9,497 nt of DNA from Holophaga sp. (GTDB lineage Bacteria; Acidobacteriota; Holophagae; Holophagales; Holophagaceae): NCBI GenBank assembly GCA_031292735.1, contig JARLGP010000022.1, positions 1 to 9,497 of the forward strand. The letters run 5' to 3'. Positions within the stretch are counted from its first letter, which is position 1; each line of letters begins with the position of its first letter. The translations under genes were made by a program, and so were the position numbers. A model generated the notes under the pieces. That model ran no database searches and had not been told where the DNA came from. It saw only the letters and a list, made by a program, of their open reading frames with translations. Of the stretch, positions 1 through 7,093 are shown in pieces.

Positions 1-32
1 AGGAGGGCCCGGCGACGGCCCCTCCTGGTTTT
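1..32 (+). terminator. Probable Rho-independent terminator at the left edge
   Basis: AGGAGGG (1-7) pairs with CCCTCCT (20-26), and C8-C9 pair with G17-G18 across a one-base bulge (C19). The loop is about 7 nt. The hairpin is followed by GGTTTTG, a short T run on the plus strand. This would end a plus-strand gene lying left of the window, convergent with ilvE. The T run is short and the element touches the window edge, so confidence is moderate. Confidence 0.4.
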
Positions 33-69
33 GTACGCCCCGGCGCTGGTAACGCGCGCGGGGGTGCAG

Positions 70-201
70 GTCCCTACGTTTCGCCCTGGCCCGTTCGGTT
101 GGATCGCTGAACGCGATCCAACCGAACGGATAGCTTCCCGTACGCACCAGACCGGGCATGAACCCTGTCCACAGAAAGGATTCGACCAGGGCGAAAGGGA
201 C
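70..201. repeat. Nested inverted-repeat element abutting the ilvE stop
   Basis: The outer arms 70-74 plus 79-89 pair with 186-201: 16 base pairs, interrupted only by a 4-nt bulge at 75-78. The last paired base, 201, is the final base of the ilvE stop codon. Inside is a perfect 16-bp hairpin, 91-106 with 114-129, with a 7-nt loop. Between them, 130-185 can form smaller hairpins (CCCG 137-140 with CGGG 153-156; CTG/CAG around 165-174). The whole folds as a multi-branch junction of about 130 nt on either strand. There is no T tract after it in the ilvE direction, so it is not a standard terminator. It may be a 3' UTR structure that stabilises the ilvE message, a Rho-type or attenuating structure, a small RNA, or a miniature mobile element. 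The pairing is seen directly; the function is unknown. Confidence 0.65.
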
Positions 202-1313
202 TAGCAGACTTCGTGCATCCAGCCCTTGGGATCGGGACCCAGACCGTGCTGGAGTTCCAGGAGCGCCTGGCGCAGCCGGGTGGCCACCGGGCCGGACTCG
301 CCGCGGTTGATCTTCCATTCGCCATGGTTGGACCTCACCGTGCCGATGGGGGTGATCACCGCCGCCGTGCCGCAGGCGAAGGCCTCGGTCATGCGGCCCT
401 CGGCCAGGGCGGACTGCCACTCGTCCACGGAGATCCGGCGCTCCTCGGCGGCGTAGCCCAGGGACTGGGCCAATTCCAGCAGGGTGAGCCGGGTGATGCC
501 CGGCAGCAGGGTGCCGGTGAGCAGCGGGGTGACCACCACCGTCTTGCCCTGCTCCTCGTAGACGAAGAAGACGTTCATGCCGCCCATCTCCTCCACGTAG
601 CGGCGGTGCACCGCGTCCAGCCAGACCACCTGGTCGCAGCCGGCCTCCTTGGCCTCCTTCTGGGCGATCAGGCTGGCGGCATAGTTGCCGGCGCACTTGG
701 CGGCGCCGGTGCCGCCGGGCGCGGCCCGTACGTAGTTCTCGGAGATCCAGACGGTGACCGGCTTGACCCCCTGGGCGAAATAGGCCCCGGAGGGGGAGGC
801 GATGAGCAGGAACAGGTACTCGTCCGAGGGCTTGACCCCCAGCTGAGCCTCGGTGGCGATCATGAAGGGGCGCAGGTAGAGGCTTTCCCCGATGGCGGCG
901 GGCACCCATTCGCGCTCCTGGCTGATGAGGGCGTCGGCGGCGGCCACGAACAGCTCGGTGGGGAGCTCCGGCATGGCGAGGCGGCGGGCGGAGTTGTTGA
1001 ACCGGTTGGCATTGGCTTCCGGCCGGAAGGTCTTGATGTGGCCATCGGGCTGGCGGTAGGCCTTGAAGCCCTCGAAGATGGCCTGGCCGTAATGCAGCAC
1101 CGAGGCGGCGGGGTCCAGGCTGATGGGACCGTACGGCTTGAGCTCGCCCCGGCCCCAGCCCGCGGCTTCGGTATAGGGGATGACCACCATGTATTCGGTG
1201 AAGACCTTGCCGAAGCCGAGACCCTGCATGCGCCGGGTCCGCTCTTCGGCGGTGATGGGCACGGTGGCCAGCTGGATGTCGAGCCGGGCGGCGGGGGTGG
1301 TGAGTGGACTCAC
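201..1313 (-). CDS. ilvE: Branched-chain amino acid aminotransferase
   Basis: This is a PLP-dependent fold-type IV transaminase of 370 aa. It interconverts Leu, Ile and Val with their 2-oxo acids using 2-oxoglutarate/glutamate, in the cytoplasm. The protein resembles the longer BCAT subgroup that includes the human and actinobacterial enzymes rather than the shorter E. coli type. Visible landmarks are YGQAIFEGFKAYR (75-87), the PLP lysine K206 in GGTGAAKCAGNY, EEMGGMN (241-247), and the phosphate-binding turn CGTAAVITP (314-322). The start is the GTG at 1313, because AGGAG lies 5 nt upstream (1319-1323). The open frame continues further upstream, but only across the end of the preceding gene. 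It begins 10 bases after the stop of the MocR gene, so translational coupling is likely. The family is clear; the preferred substrate cannot be read from the sequence. Confidence 0.95.
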   Translation of the reverse strand: MSPLTTPAARLDIQLATVPITAEERTRRMQGLGFGKVFTEYMVVIPYTEAAGWGRGELKPYGPISLDPAASVLHYGQAIFEGFKAYRQPDGHIKTFRPEANANRFNNSARRLAMPELPTELFVAAADALISQEREWVPAAIGESLYLRPFMIATEAQLGVKPSDEYLFLLIASPSGAYFAQGVKPVTVWISENYVRAAPGGTGAAKCAGNYAASLIAQKEAKEAGCDQVVWLDAVHRRYVEEMGGMNVFFVYEEQGKTVVVTPLLTGTLLPGITRLTLLELAQSLGYAAEERRISVDEWQSALAEGRMTEAFACGTAAVITPIGTVRSNHGEWKINRGESGPVATRLRQALLELQHGLGPDPKGWMHEVC

Positions 1314-1323
1314 GGGTTCTCCT

Positions 1324-2802
1324 TCAGGTGGCGGCGTTGGCATGGGCATGCAGCAGGCCGCCCAGGCGCGCGATGGCCTCGCGTGTGACTTGAGGCTCAT
1401 GGGTGGAAAAATTGAGCCGGAGACAGTTGGTCCCCCTGCCGTCCGGGAAGAACAGGGGGCCCGGGGCGATGCCCAGGCCATGCTCGATGGCGGTGCGGTG
1501 CAGCTCCAGCGCGGAAAAGTCCTCGGGCAGCATCACCCACAGGTGCATGCCGCCCTTGGGCTCGGTCACCTCCGCTTCGCGCGGGAAGCTGGCCTGGATG
1601 GCCTCCAGCATGGCGTCCCGGCGCTCGCGCAGGGCCTTGCGCAGGCGCGACAGGTGCCGCTTGAAGCCGCCGGAGTCCAGCAGGTGGGCCACCACTCCCT
1701 GGGACAGGGTCGGCACCGCGATGCTGTGCACCTCCGCCACCGGGCTGAGCCGGTCCAGCATCCGCTCCGGGGCGATCAGGTAGCCCAGGCGCAGGCCGGC
1801 GGCCAGGGACTTGGAGAAGCTGCCCAGCTGGATCACGTGCTCGGCGTTGGGCAGGCTGCGGCAGGCCGGGATCCGGGTGCCGATGAAGCGCAGGTCGCCG
1901 TACGTGTCGTCCTCCACCACCGGCACCCCGTAGGTGCGGGTGAGGGCCAGGATCTTCTCCCGGCGGGTGCGGCTGAAGGTGATGCCGGTGGGGTTGTGGA
2001 AGGTGGGCACGGTGAGCAGCAGCTTCACGTCGCCCTTCTGCAGGATGGAGGCCAGCCGCTCGGTGTTCATGCCGTTGCGGTCCACCGGCACCGGCACCGC
2101 CTGCCGGCCCAGGGTCTGGATCAGGGCCAGGGCGCCCACGTAGCCGGGGCTTTCCACCCCCACCCGGTCGCCGGGGACGGTCAGGGACTCCAGCACCAGG
2201 GCGAGTCCGGCCTGGGCCCCGGGCACCGCGCGCACCCCCCAGCCCGGAGGGATGGGTTCGCCCTCGGCCGCCAGCCAGCGGGCGATGGCGTCCAGGTAGG
2301 CTGGAAGGCCAGCGGGCGGCGCATAGGCCCAGGACTCGGCCCCCATCTCCTTCATGGTCTGCACGTGCCAGCGGCGCAAGGCCTCCCCCGGAAGCAGGTC
2401 GGCGGGCGGGAAATTGGCCGAGAAGCTCAGCAGCTTCCGGTTCTGCGCCTGGCCCAGGGTCTCCCCCAGCCAGGGGCCCAGCTGGTCGTCCTGCACCCTC
2501 AGGGCCGTGCCCTGGAACGGGAAGCTTTCCGGATCGCGCAGGGCCGGAGCCTCCGGCAGGTGGTCGGCCACGAAGCTGCCCCGGCCGGTGACCGTCTGCA
2601 CCCAGCCGGTGCGCTTGAGTCCGGCCAGGGCCTTGAGCACCGTGAGCCGGTGCACCTGGAAGCGCTGGGCCAGTTCCGGCACCGCCGGCAGCCGCATGCC
2701 CGGGTGCCATTCGCTGTTCTGGATGAGCATGCGCAGCGACCTCTGCAGCTGCAGGTAGAGAGGGCTGGCGGCATCGGGATTGAGCGGTTCGATCGGGGAC
2801 AT
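1324..2802 (-). CDS. MocR-family regulator: GntR DNA-binding domain fused to aminotransferase-like domain
   Basis: The protein has 492 aa. Residues 12-80 form a GntR winged helix-turn-helix (PLYLQLQ, then LPAVPELAQRFQVHRLTVLKAL and a GRGSFV wing). Residues about 120-490 form a fold-type I aminotransferase domain with HNPTG (269-273), EDD-Y (298-301), the PLP-binding lysine K331 in GSFSKSLAAGLRLGY, and the carboxylate-binding arginine region CLRLNFS (460-466). MocR proteins use PLP and an amino acid or amine as a sensor to control transcription; many regulate vitamin B6 or amino acid genes. Most are divergent from their target, but here the gene sits 10 bases upstream of ilvE in the same direction. 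Regulation of branched-chain amino acid use is therefore an inference from position only. ATG 2802 was chosen because a GGGG stretch precedes it; an in-frame TTG at 2811 is possible. An active 2-aminoadipate-type transaminase is an alternative. Confidence 0.88.
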   Translation of the reverse strand: MSPIEPLNPDAASPLYLQLQRSLRMLIQNSEWHPGMRLPAVPELAQRFQVHRLTVLKALAGLKRTGWVQTVTGRGSFVADHLPEAPALRDPESFPFQGTALRVQDDQLGPWLGETLGQAQNRKLLSFSANFPPADLLPGEALRRWHVQTMKEMGAESWAYAPPAGLPAYLDAIARWLAAEGEPIPPGWGVRAVPGAQAGLALVLESLTVPGDRVGVESPGYVGALALIQTLGRQAVPVPVDRNGMNTERLASILQKGDVKLLLTVPTFHNPTGITFSRTRREKILALTRTYGVPVVEDDTYGDLRFIGTRIPACRSLPNAEHVIQLGSFSKSLAAGLRLGYLIAPERMLDRLSPVAEVHSIAVPTLSQGVVAHLLDSGGFKRHLSRLRKALRERRDAMLEAIQASFPREAEVTEPKGGMHLWVMLPEDFSALELHRTAIEHGLGIAPGPLFFPDGRGTNCLRLNFSTHEPQVTREAIARLGGLLHAHANAAT

Positions 2803-2859
2803 GTTCCCCAAAGTCTGGGCCGGTTGGCCTGAAAAGTCACTGATTTGAGGACGGACGCC

Positions 2860-3288
2860 CTACTTCACGGCCAGCAGCTGCACTTCGAACAGCAGCGTGG
2901 CCCCGGGCGGGACGGCGTCCCCGGCCCCCTGGTCGCCGTAGCCCAGGGCCGGGGGGATGATCAGCACCCGCATGCTGCCCACCTTCATGGTCTTCACGCC
3001 TTCGTCCCAGCCGGGGATCACCTGGCCCTGGCCCACCCGGAACTGGAACGGCTTGCGGGGATTTTGGGCGGCGTCGAACAGCTTGCCCCGCTGGTTGTCG
3101 TTGTACAGCCAGCCGCGGTAGAGCACCGAACAGAGCTGGCCGGTCTGCGGCGTCCGGCCCTGGCCGGGCCGCATGTCCACGTACTGCAGGCCGCTGGGCG
3201 TGGTGATGAAGGACGGCAGGGGCGGCTTGGCCGCCCACAGCCCGGCGCTCAGGAAGGCCGCGGCGAGCAGGGTTCGGCGAAGGGTCAT
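2860..3288 (-). CDS. Exported FKBP-type peptidyl-prolyl cis-trans isomerase
   Basis: This is a 142-aa protein that isomerises X-Pro bonds and so helps fold envelope proteins. Residues 1-20 form a signal peptide: a basic start (MTLRR), a hydrophobic core, and a likely cut in the LWAA region before KPPLP. The mature part is a single FKBP domain. It starts at TPSGLQYVDMRPGQG and carries the usual active-site positions Y58, F71-D72, V90-I91, W94, Y117 and F134, ending with the PPGATLLFEVQLL strand. It has no dimerisation domain or long C-tail, so it is a minimal one-domain FKBP. The start is firm: AGGAGG lies 4 nt before the ATG (3293-3298). It lies 62 bases after the M16 protease and 57 bases before the MocR gene, all in one direction. 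It may be lipid-free periplasmic; no lipobox cysteine is present. Confidence 0.92.
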   Translation of the reverse strand: MTLRRTLLAAAFLSAGLWAAKPPLPSFITTPSGLQYVDMRPGQGRTPQTGQLCSVLYRGWLYNDNQRGKLFDAAQNPRKPFQFRVGQGQVIPGWDEGVKTMKVGSMRVLIIPPALGYGDQGAGDAVPPGATLLFEVQLLAVK

Positions 3289-3350
3289 GGAACCTCCTGG
3301 AAAATACGGTGGCGGTGGGGGGTGAAGCGGTAAAGCAGGCGGAGCGGCGC

Positions 3351-4637
3351 TCAGGCCGGGTCCACCAGGTCCCGGGGCCGGATCCCGGTGGCGCGGCCGG
3401 TGCCCAGGGCGGATATCCCGAACTGCTCGGGCGCCAGCACGGTCTGGGCGACCCGGTGCACCTGGTCCAGATCCACCCGGTCGATCTCCTGGATCTGCTG
3501 GTCCAGGCTGCGCAGCTGGTCCATGTGGATGGCCTGGTGGGCCAGGGCGAACATGCGGCTGCTGGTGGATTCCTGGTTGAGCACCAGGCTGGTGCGCAGC
3601 TGCAGCTTGGCCCGGTCCAGCTCGTCCCGGGTGACGCCGGCGCTGCGCACCCGGGCGCATTCGGCCATGGTGCGCCGAACCAGCTCCTGGGCCCGCTCCG
3701 GGGCGCAGCTGGCGGCGATCTGCAGGGCCCCGGTGTCCTGGTACTGGCTAAGGTAGCTTCCCACCTGGTAGCACATGGCGTGCTTCTCCCGCAGCTCCAT
3801 GAACAGCCTCGAGGACATGCCGCCACCCAGCACGTAGCCCAGCAGATTGACCGCGGCCCGGTCCGGGTGCTGGTGCGGGAAGGCCGGGAAGCCCATGGCC
3901 AGGCTGGCCTGCTGCAGTTCCTTGCGCGGCGTGTTCAGCAGGAAGGGGCGGGTCTGGTTGGGGACGGGGGGCCGGGCGGTCCCGGGCTCCAGGCCGGCGG
4001 GGAGGCGGTCCAGGATCGGCTGGAGCAGCTCCAGGAAGGCCTCGGGATGGATGTCCCCGGCGGCGCTCACCAGCAGATTGGGGGCCCGGTAGGTCTTCTG
4101 GAAGAAGGTCCGGGCCTGCTCGGGGCCGTAGCCCGACACCTGCTCCCGGGTGCCCAGGATGGGGTGGGCCAGGGAACCTCCGGGCCAGAAGTTGGCGTAG
4201 AACAGCTCGTTCACCCAGTCGTCAGGCTGGTCTTCGCTCTGGCTGATCTCCTCCAGGATCACCTGCCGCTCCCGGGACAGCTCTTCCGCATCGAAGCGCG
4301 GCGTGCTGACCAGTTCGCCCAGCAGATCCACCAGGGCGGGCAGCTGCTCGCGCAGCACCTTGCCGTAGAAACAGGCGGTCTCCTTGCCGGTGAAGGCATC
4401 GACATTGCCGCCCAGCCGATCTGTGGCCTCGGCCATGGCCTGGGGGCCGGGGTAGCGCTCGGTGCCCTTGAACACGGTGTGCTCGATGAAGTGGGCCAGG
4501 CCCTCCTCCGTGGCCGTCTCGGCGCAGGAGCCGCGCTTCACCCAGAAGCCCACGGAGCAGCTGCGCACATGGGGGAGCGGTTCCACCAGGATCTCGGTGC
4601 CCTGGGGAGTGATGGTGCGGAAGGGGCGTTTGGGCAT
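3351..4637 (-). CDS. M16 family zinc metallopeptidase (processing-protease type)
   Basis: This 428-aa protein has the two-domain layout of bacterial M16B enzymes related to mitochondrial processing peptidase. The inverted zinc motif HFIEH gives H49, E52 and H53, with the third zinc ligand in the glutamate pair E129/E130 of RQVILEEI. The C-terminal M16 domain carries the conserved substrate-binding stretch GGGMSSRLFMELREK followed by CYQVGSY. All catalytic residues are present, so it should be an active protease rather than the inactive partner subunit. No signal peptide is seen, so it is predicted to be cytoplasmic. It probably degrades or trims short peptides, but the substrate is unknown. 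ATG 4637 has only AGGGG touching it as a ribosome site, so coupling to the upstream response regulator (36-base gap) may help. YmxG/PqqL-like names would be guesses and are not given. Confidence 0.92.
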   Translation of the reverse strand: MPKRPFRTITPQGTEILVEPLPHVRSCSVGFWVKRGSCAETATEEGLAHFIEHTVFKGTERYPGPQAMAEATDRLGGNVDAFTGKETACFYGKVLREQLPALVDLLGELVSTPRFDAEELSRERQVILEEISQSEDQPDDWVNELFYANFWPGGSLAHPILGTREQVSGYGPEQARTFFQKTYRAPNLLVSAAGDIHPEAFLELLQPILDRLPAGLEPGTARPPVPNQTRPFLLNTPRKELQQASLAMGFPAFPHQHPDRAAVNLLGYVLGGGMSSRLFMELREKHAMCYQVGSYLSQYQDTGALQIAASCAPERAQELVRRTMAECARVRSAGVTRDELDRAKLQLRTSLVLNQESTSSRMFALAHQAIHMDQLRSLDQQIQEIDRVDLDQVHRVAQTVLAPEQFGISALGTGRATGIRPRDLVDPA

Positions 4638-4673
4638 CCCCTGAGTGTAGCGGAACCGGAACGGTCCTGGCCG

Positions 4674-5522
4674 TCAACAGGCTTCTTGGACCCGGGCCAC
4701 CCGGAGCAGGTGGCGGACCCGGTGCCGGCTTTCATGGCCGTCCAGGGGCTTGAGGAGGCGGTCCTGGATGAGCGGTTCCAGCCCGGCCAGCCAGGGTTCC
4801 TCGCCCTTGGTGGCCAGGGCCAGGACGGGCAGATCGGCGCCGTGGGGCAGGCTGCGGAGCTGGGCCAGCCAGCCGTCCAGGTGGTCGGGGCCCAGGGCCA
4901 GATCCAGGGCCAGCAGATCGGGCTTCCAGCCCTGCAGCCGGGCCAGGGCCTCGTCCAGGGTCGCGGCCTCGTCCACCTGCACCGCCACCGGAAGCAGGTG
5001 GGTGCCCAGCTGGGCCGGGACCGCCCGGGAGGCGGAAACCGCCAGCAGGGTCGCCGGCGCGGTGACCGGGGGGTCGTCCGCACCGCCGGCCAGCCGCAGG
5101 GCGAGCCGGTATGCCAGCCGGAACCTCAGCCGGAACAGCACATCCTGATCCAGCTTGGACAGGTAGTCGTCGGCGCCCGCGGCCAGGCTGCGCTGGCGCA
5201 GATCCCGGGCCACGGCGGTGAGGATGACCACCGGGATGGACTGCAGCAGTGGGTCGCCCTTGAGCCGGCGGCACAGATCGAAGCCGTCCATGCCCGGCAT
5301 CACCGCGTCCAGGACGATGAGGTCCGGGCGGTGGCTTTCCAGGAAGGACAGGGCGGCCGGGGCGCCGGGCGCGGTCTCCACCTGCGCCCCCAGGTGGGCC
5401 AGGCGCGCGCTCATGAGCCGGCGCATGTACGCGTCGTCATCCACGAGCAGGACCCGGGGTTCCGGGGTCCGCGCGTCGCCGGGGAAAAACGCCTGGCCGC
5501 TCGGGTCGCCCGGTCCGCTCAT
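4674..5522 (-). CDS. Response regulator with an intact and a degenerate receiver domain
   Basis: The protein has 282 aa. The first receiver spans about 22-140: VLLVDDD gives the acidic pocket D28-D30, the phospho-acceptor is D72 in IVLDAVMPGMDG, the switch threonine is T102 and the conserved lysine is K123. From about 157 to 275 a second receiver-like fold follows. It has an acceptor-like D207 (LLALDLAL), T238 (LALATKG) and K258 (LLKPLD), but its first strand reads LLAVSAS in place of the acidic pair. This half therefore probably cannot be phosphorylated normally. There is no DNA-binding, GGDEF or other output domain, so output is likely through protein contacts. No histidine kinase lies nearby. 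ATG 5522 lacks its own Shine-Dalgarno, but overlaps the stop of a 14-codon leader frame as ATGA. Starting at upstream codons would add a proline-rich stretch without a ribosome site. Confidence 0.85.
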   Translation of the reverse strand: MSGPGDPSGQAFFPGDARTPEPRVLLVDDDAYMRRLMSARLAHLGAQVETAPGAPAALSFLESHRPDLIVLDAVMPGMDGFDLCRRLKGDPLLQSIPVVILTAVARDLRQRSLAAGADDYLSKLDQDVLFRLRFRLAYRLALRLAGGADDPPVTAPATLLAVSASRAVPAQLGTHLLPVAVQVDEAATLDEALARLQGWKPDLLALDLALGPDHLDGWLAQLRSLPHGADLPVLALATKGEEPWLAGLEPLIQDRLLKPLDGHESRHRVRHLLRVARVQEAC

Positions 5523-5563
5523 CGGCGTCGGGCGCTCGCGGTCAGGCTGCAGCTGCGGTGCAT
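5519..5563 (-). CDS. 14-aa leader peptide translationally coupled to the response regulator
   Basis: ATG 5563 opens a 14-codon frame (MHRSCSLTASARRR). It is preceded by a perfect AGGAGG (5569-5574) at a 5-nt spacing, the best ribosome site in this part of the cluster. Its TGA overlaps the response-regulator ATG as ATGA. The downstream start has no ribosome site of its own, so ribosomes ending here would be expected to restart on the regulator. The tail of consecutive arginines could slow ribosomes and tune the coupling. A leader peptide is inferred from layout alone. Alternatives are a non-translated ribosome-loading site, or a sequence error that hides one continuous frame with the regulator. 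Confidence 0.55.
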   Translation of the reverse strand: MHRSCSLTASARRR

Positions 5564-5635
5564 GGGGACCTCCTGGACAGGGCTGAAAGCGTACCACAGG
5601 TGGCGGGACAAGCCGGACGACCGGGAGGCAACGGC

Positions 5636-5664
5636 AAAAATGCCCGGCCGCAGGGGCCGGGCAT
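5636..5664 (-). terminator. Rho-independent terminator after rplS
   Basis: On the minus strand, ATGCCCGGCC (5664-5655) and GGCCGGGCAT (5649-5640) form a perfect 10-bp stem with a 5-nt loop, followed by TTTTT (5640-5636). It starts 23 bases after the rplS stop and closes the trmD-rplS unit, separating it from the response-regulator cluster. Confidence 0.92.
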
Positions 5665-5687
5665 CCAGGCGAAGCTGCGGGGCGCGC

Positions 5688-6053
5688 CTACTCGGCGACG
5701 ACGTCCGGGCGGCGGCGCTCCTTGAGGCGGCCGGCCTTGCCCAGCTTCTCGCGCAGGAAGTAGAGCTTGGCACGGCGGACCTTGCCGCTGCGAAGCACTT
5801 CCAGGTGGTCGATGGAGGGGCTGTGCAGGGGGAAGATCCGCTCCACGCCGACGCCGACGCTGATCTTGCGCACGGTGAACGAGGTGCGCATGCCCCCGCC
5901 CTTGATGCCGATGACCACGCCCTGGTAGACCTGGATGCGCTCTTTCTCGCCTTCCTTGACCTTCACGTGGACTTTCACGGTGTCGCCGGGGGCGATCTTG
6001 GGCAGATCGGGACGCAGCATGCCTGCTTCGAGGCGGTCGATGATGTTAGCCAT
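5688..6053 (-). CDS. rplS: 50S ribosomal protein L19
   Basis: L19 lies at the 30S-50S interface of the ribosome and supports intersubunit bridges. The 121-aa product covers the whole family length. It carries the diagnostic stretches [13 protein letters not shown] (23-35), [24 protein letters not shown] (40-63) and [13 protein letters not shown] (67-79), plus the basic end [16 protein letters not shown] 6053 is chosen over the in-frame start at 6092 because AGGAG stands 5 nt upstream (6059-6063) and [10 protein letters not shown] matches the family's N-terminus. It follows trmD in the same direction, the standard trmD-rplS order. It is followed by a strong terminator. Confidence 0.98.
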   Translation of the reverse strand: MANIIDRLEAGMLRPDLPKIAPGDTVKVHVKVKEGEKERIQVYQGVVIGIKGGGMRTSFTVRKISVGVGVERIFPLHSPSIDHLEVLRSGKVRRAKLYFLREKLGKAGRLKERRRPDVVAE

Positions 6054-6176
6054 GGGGTCTCCTGATGGGGACAGCGGTCCGGTCACCAACAACGGCGGGA
6101 CATGCCACCCGAACCCGCAACGCGGGCCGTCCAGTTTATCGTGATCCGGGCCAAAGGAAAGCGGATTTCTCGGCTT
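6054..6176 (-). promoter_or_regulatory. trmD-rplS intergenic leader with a small hairpin
   Basis: The gap of 123 bases between trmD and rplS is longer than is usual inside this operon. On the RNA it contains a CCCGC/GCGGG stem with a 3-nt loop (6126-6114), and further GC-rich inverted pieces closer to rplS. Ribosomal protein leaders that bind their own product are known for several L-proteins, including a described L19 leader in some Firmicutes. Whether this is such a leader cannot be told from one sequence. No convincing promoter hexamers were seen. Confidence 0.25.
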
Positions 6177-6965
6177 TCAGGCCTTCCAGCCCTTCCAGCC
6201 GCGCGGTTTGGGCCGGTCCCGATCCTCGGGATGGGCCACCTGCCAGGCACACCACTGGTCGGGCCGGGGCAGTCCTGCCAGGCGCTCGGCCAGGAAGGTC
6301 GCCCACAGGGCGGGGCGCAGGCGCCGGGTCCGGTCCATGGCCTCGCGCAGCCGCCAGAGGCGGATGGCCTCGTGGTTGCCGCCCAGCAGCACGGCCGGCG
6401 CGTCCAGGCCCTCGAACTGGGCGGGGCGGGTGAAGTGCGGATGGTCCAGCAGCCCGGTGGCAAAGCTGTCGGCCTGGGCCGAGGCCTCGTTGCCCAGCAC
6501 CCCGGGCAGCCAGCGGCAGACCGCATCGATGAGGCACAGGGCCGGCAGCTCCCCGCCGGACAGCACCGCCTCGCCCACGCTCAGTTCCTCGTCCACGTAG
6601 CACTGCACCGCCCGCTGATCCACCCCCTCGAAGCGGCTGCAGACCAGGACCAGCTGGTCCAGGGCGGCCAGCTCCAGCACCTTGGCGTGATCCAGGGGCG
6701 GCGCCGCGGGGGAGAAGTGGATCACCCGGTGGCGGCCCGTGCGGGGCAGGGCGGCCAGGGCGTCCCGGAGCACCTCCGGGCGCAGCACCATGCCGGGGCC
6801 CCCGCCGAAGGGCGGGGCGTCCACGTGGCCGAACGGGTTGCCCGCGAAGGCCCGGTAGTTCAGGGCGGCCAGTTCGTGCCCCAGTTCCCGGAAGGCGCGG
6901 CCGGTGACGCCCACCCGCGCGGCGTCGAACAGTTCGGGGAAAAGGGTCAGCACGTCGAAACGCAT
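6177..6965 (-). CDS. trmD: tRNA (guanine37-N1)-methyltransferase
   Basis: TrmD uses S-adenosylmethionine to methylate G37 next to the anticodon of tRNAs reading CNN codons, which prevents +1 frameshifting. The 262-aa protein has the SPOUT trefoil-knot signatures: MRFDVLTLFPELF at the start, FGGGPGMVL (53-61), SRFEGVDQR (110-118), SVGEAVLSGGELPAL (129-143), and LPGVLGNEASAQADSF (153-168). The residues equivalent to the catalytic E116, R154 and D169 of Haemophilus TrmD are E113, R151 and D166. Small departures from the family are SRFEG for GRYEG and GEAV for GDYV. The basic C-terminus RPKPRGWKGWKA is short. The usual upstream partners rimM and rpsP are absent; instead the region upstream diverges into the micro-genes. 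The ribosome site before ATG 6965 is weak. Confidence 0.97.
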   Translation of the reverse strand: MRFDVLTLFPELFDAARVGVTGRAFRELGHELAALNYRAFAGNPFGHVDAPPFGGGPGMVLRPEVLRDALAALPRTGRHRVIHFSPAAPPLDHAKVLELAALDQLVLVCSRFEGVDQRAVQCYVDEELSVGEAVLSGGELPALCLIDAVCRWLPGVLGNEASAQADSFATGLLDHPHFTRPAQFEGLDAPAVLLGGNHEAIRLWRLREAMDRTRRLRPALWATFLAERLAGLPRPDQWCAWQVAHPEDRDRPKPRGWKGWKA

Positions 6966-7093
6966 GATCTGCTTCTAGCATGGCTGGCGGCCGGGAACGG
7001 CGGCAAAAGTTCGGGCTGGCGCAGAAAAACGGGAAGGAATGGTCGCCGGCGGGCATCGAACCAGGCAACATTCCCGAACCGACCGGAGGCCCC

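Noticed and set aside
137..147. The 11-mer CCCGTACGCAC near ilvE also occurs in intron domain V (9213-9223), suggesting an intron remnant
   Set aside because: Matches of 11 bases are expected by chance in a window of this size, and the flanks at 137-147 do not form a domain V hairpin or intron ends.
213..1388. Long plus-strand open frame (391 codons) across ilvE
   Set aside because: It is antisense to a clearly recognised gene, rich in Gly/Ala/Arg/His as expected for a shadow frame in GC-rich DNA, and has no family motif.
5577..5596. A sigma-54-like motif (TGGTACG-N4-CAGC on the minus strand) upstream of the leader peptide
   Set aside because: Only the GG and GC cores match, and the predicted transcript start would fall in the Shine-Dalgarno itself.
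3309..6065. A 918-codon plus-strand open frame opposite FKBP, M16, the response regulator and rplS
   Set aside because: It covers several well-supported genes and the rplS terminator. Its composition is low-complexity and shadow-like, with no recognisable domain.
6980..7093. Longer 76-codon version of the first micro-gene starting at ATG 6980
   Set aside because: It has no ribosome site and adds a hydrophilic stretch of unconvincing composition. The GGAGG before ATG 7094 decides for the shorter form, though the long form cannot be fully excluded.
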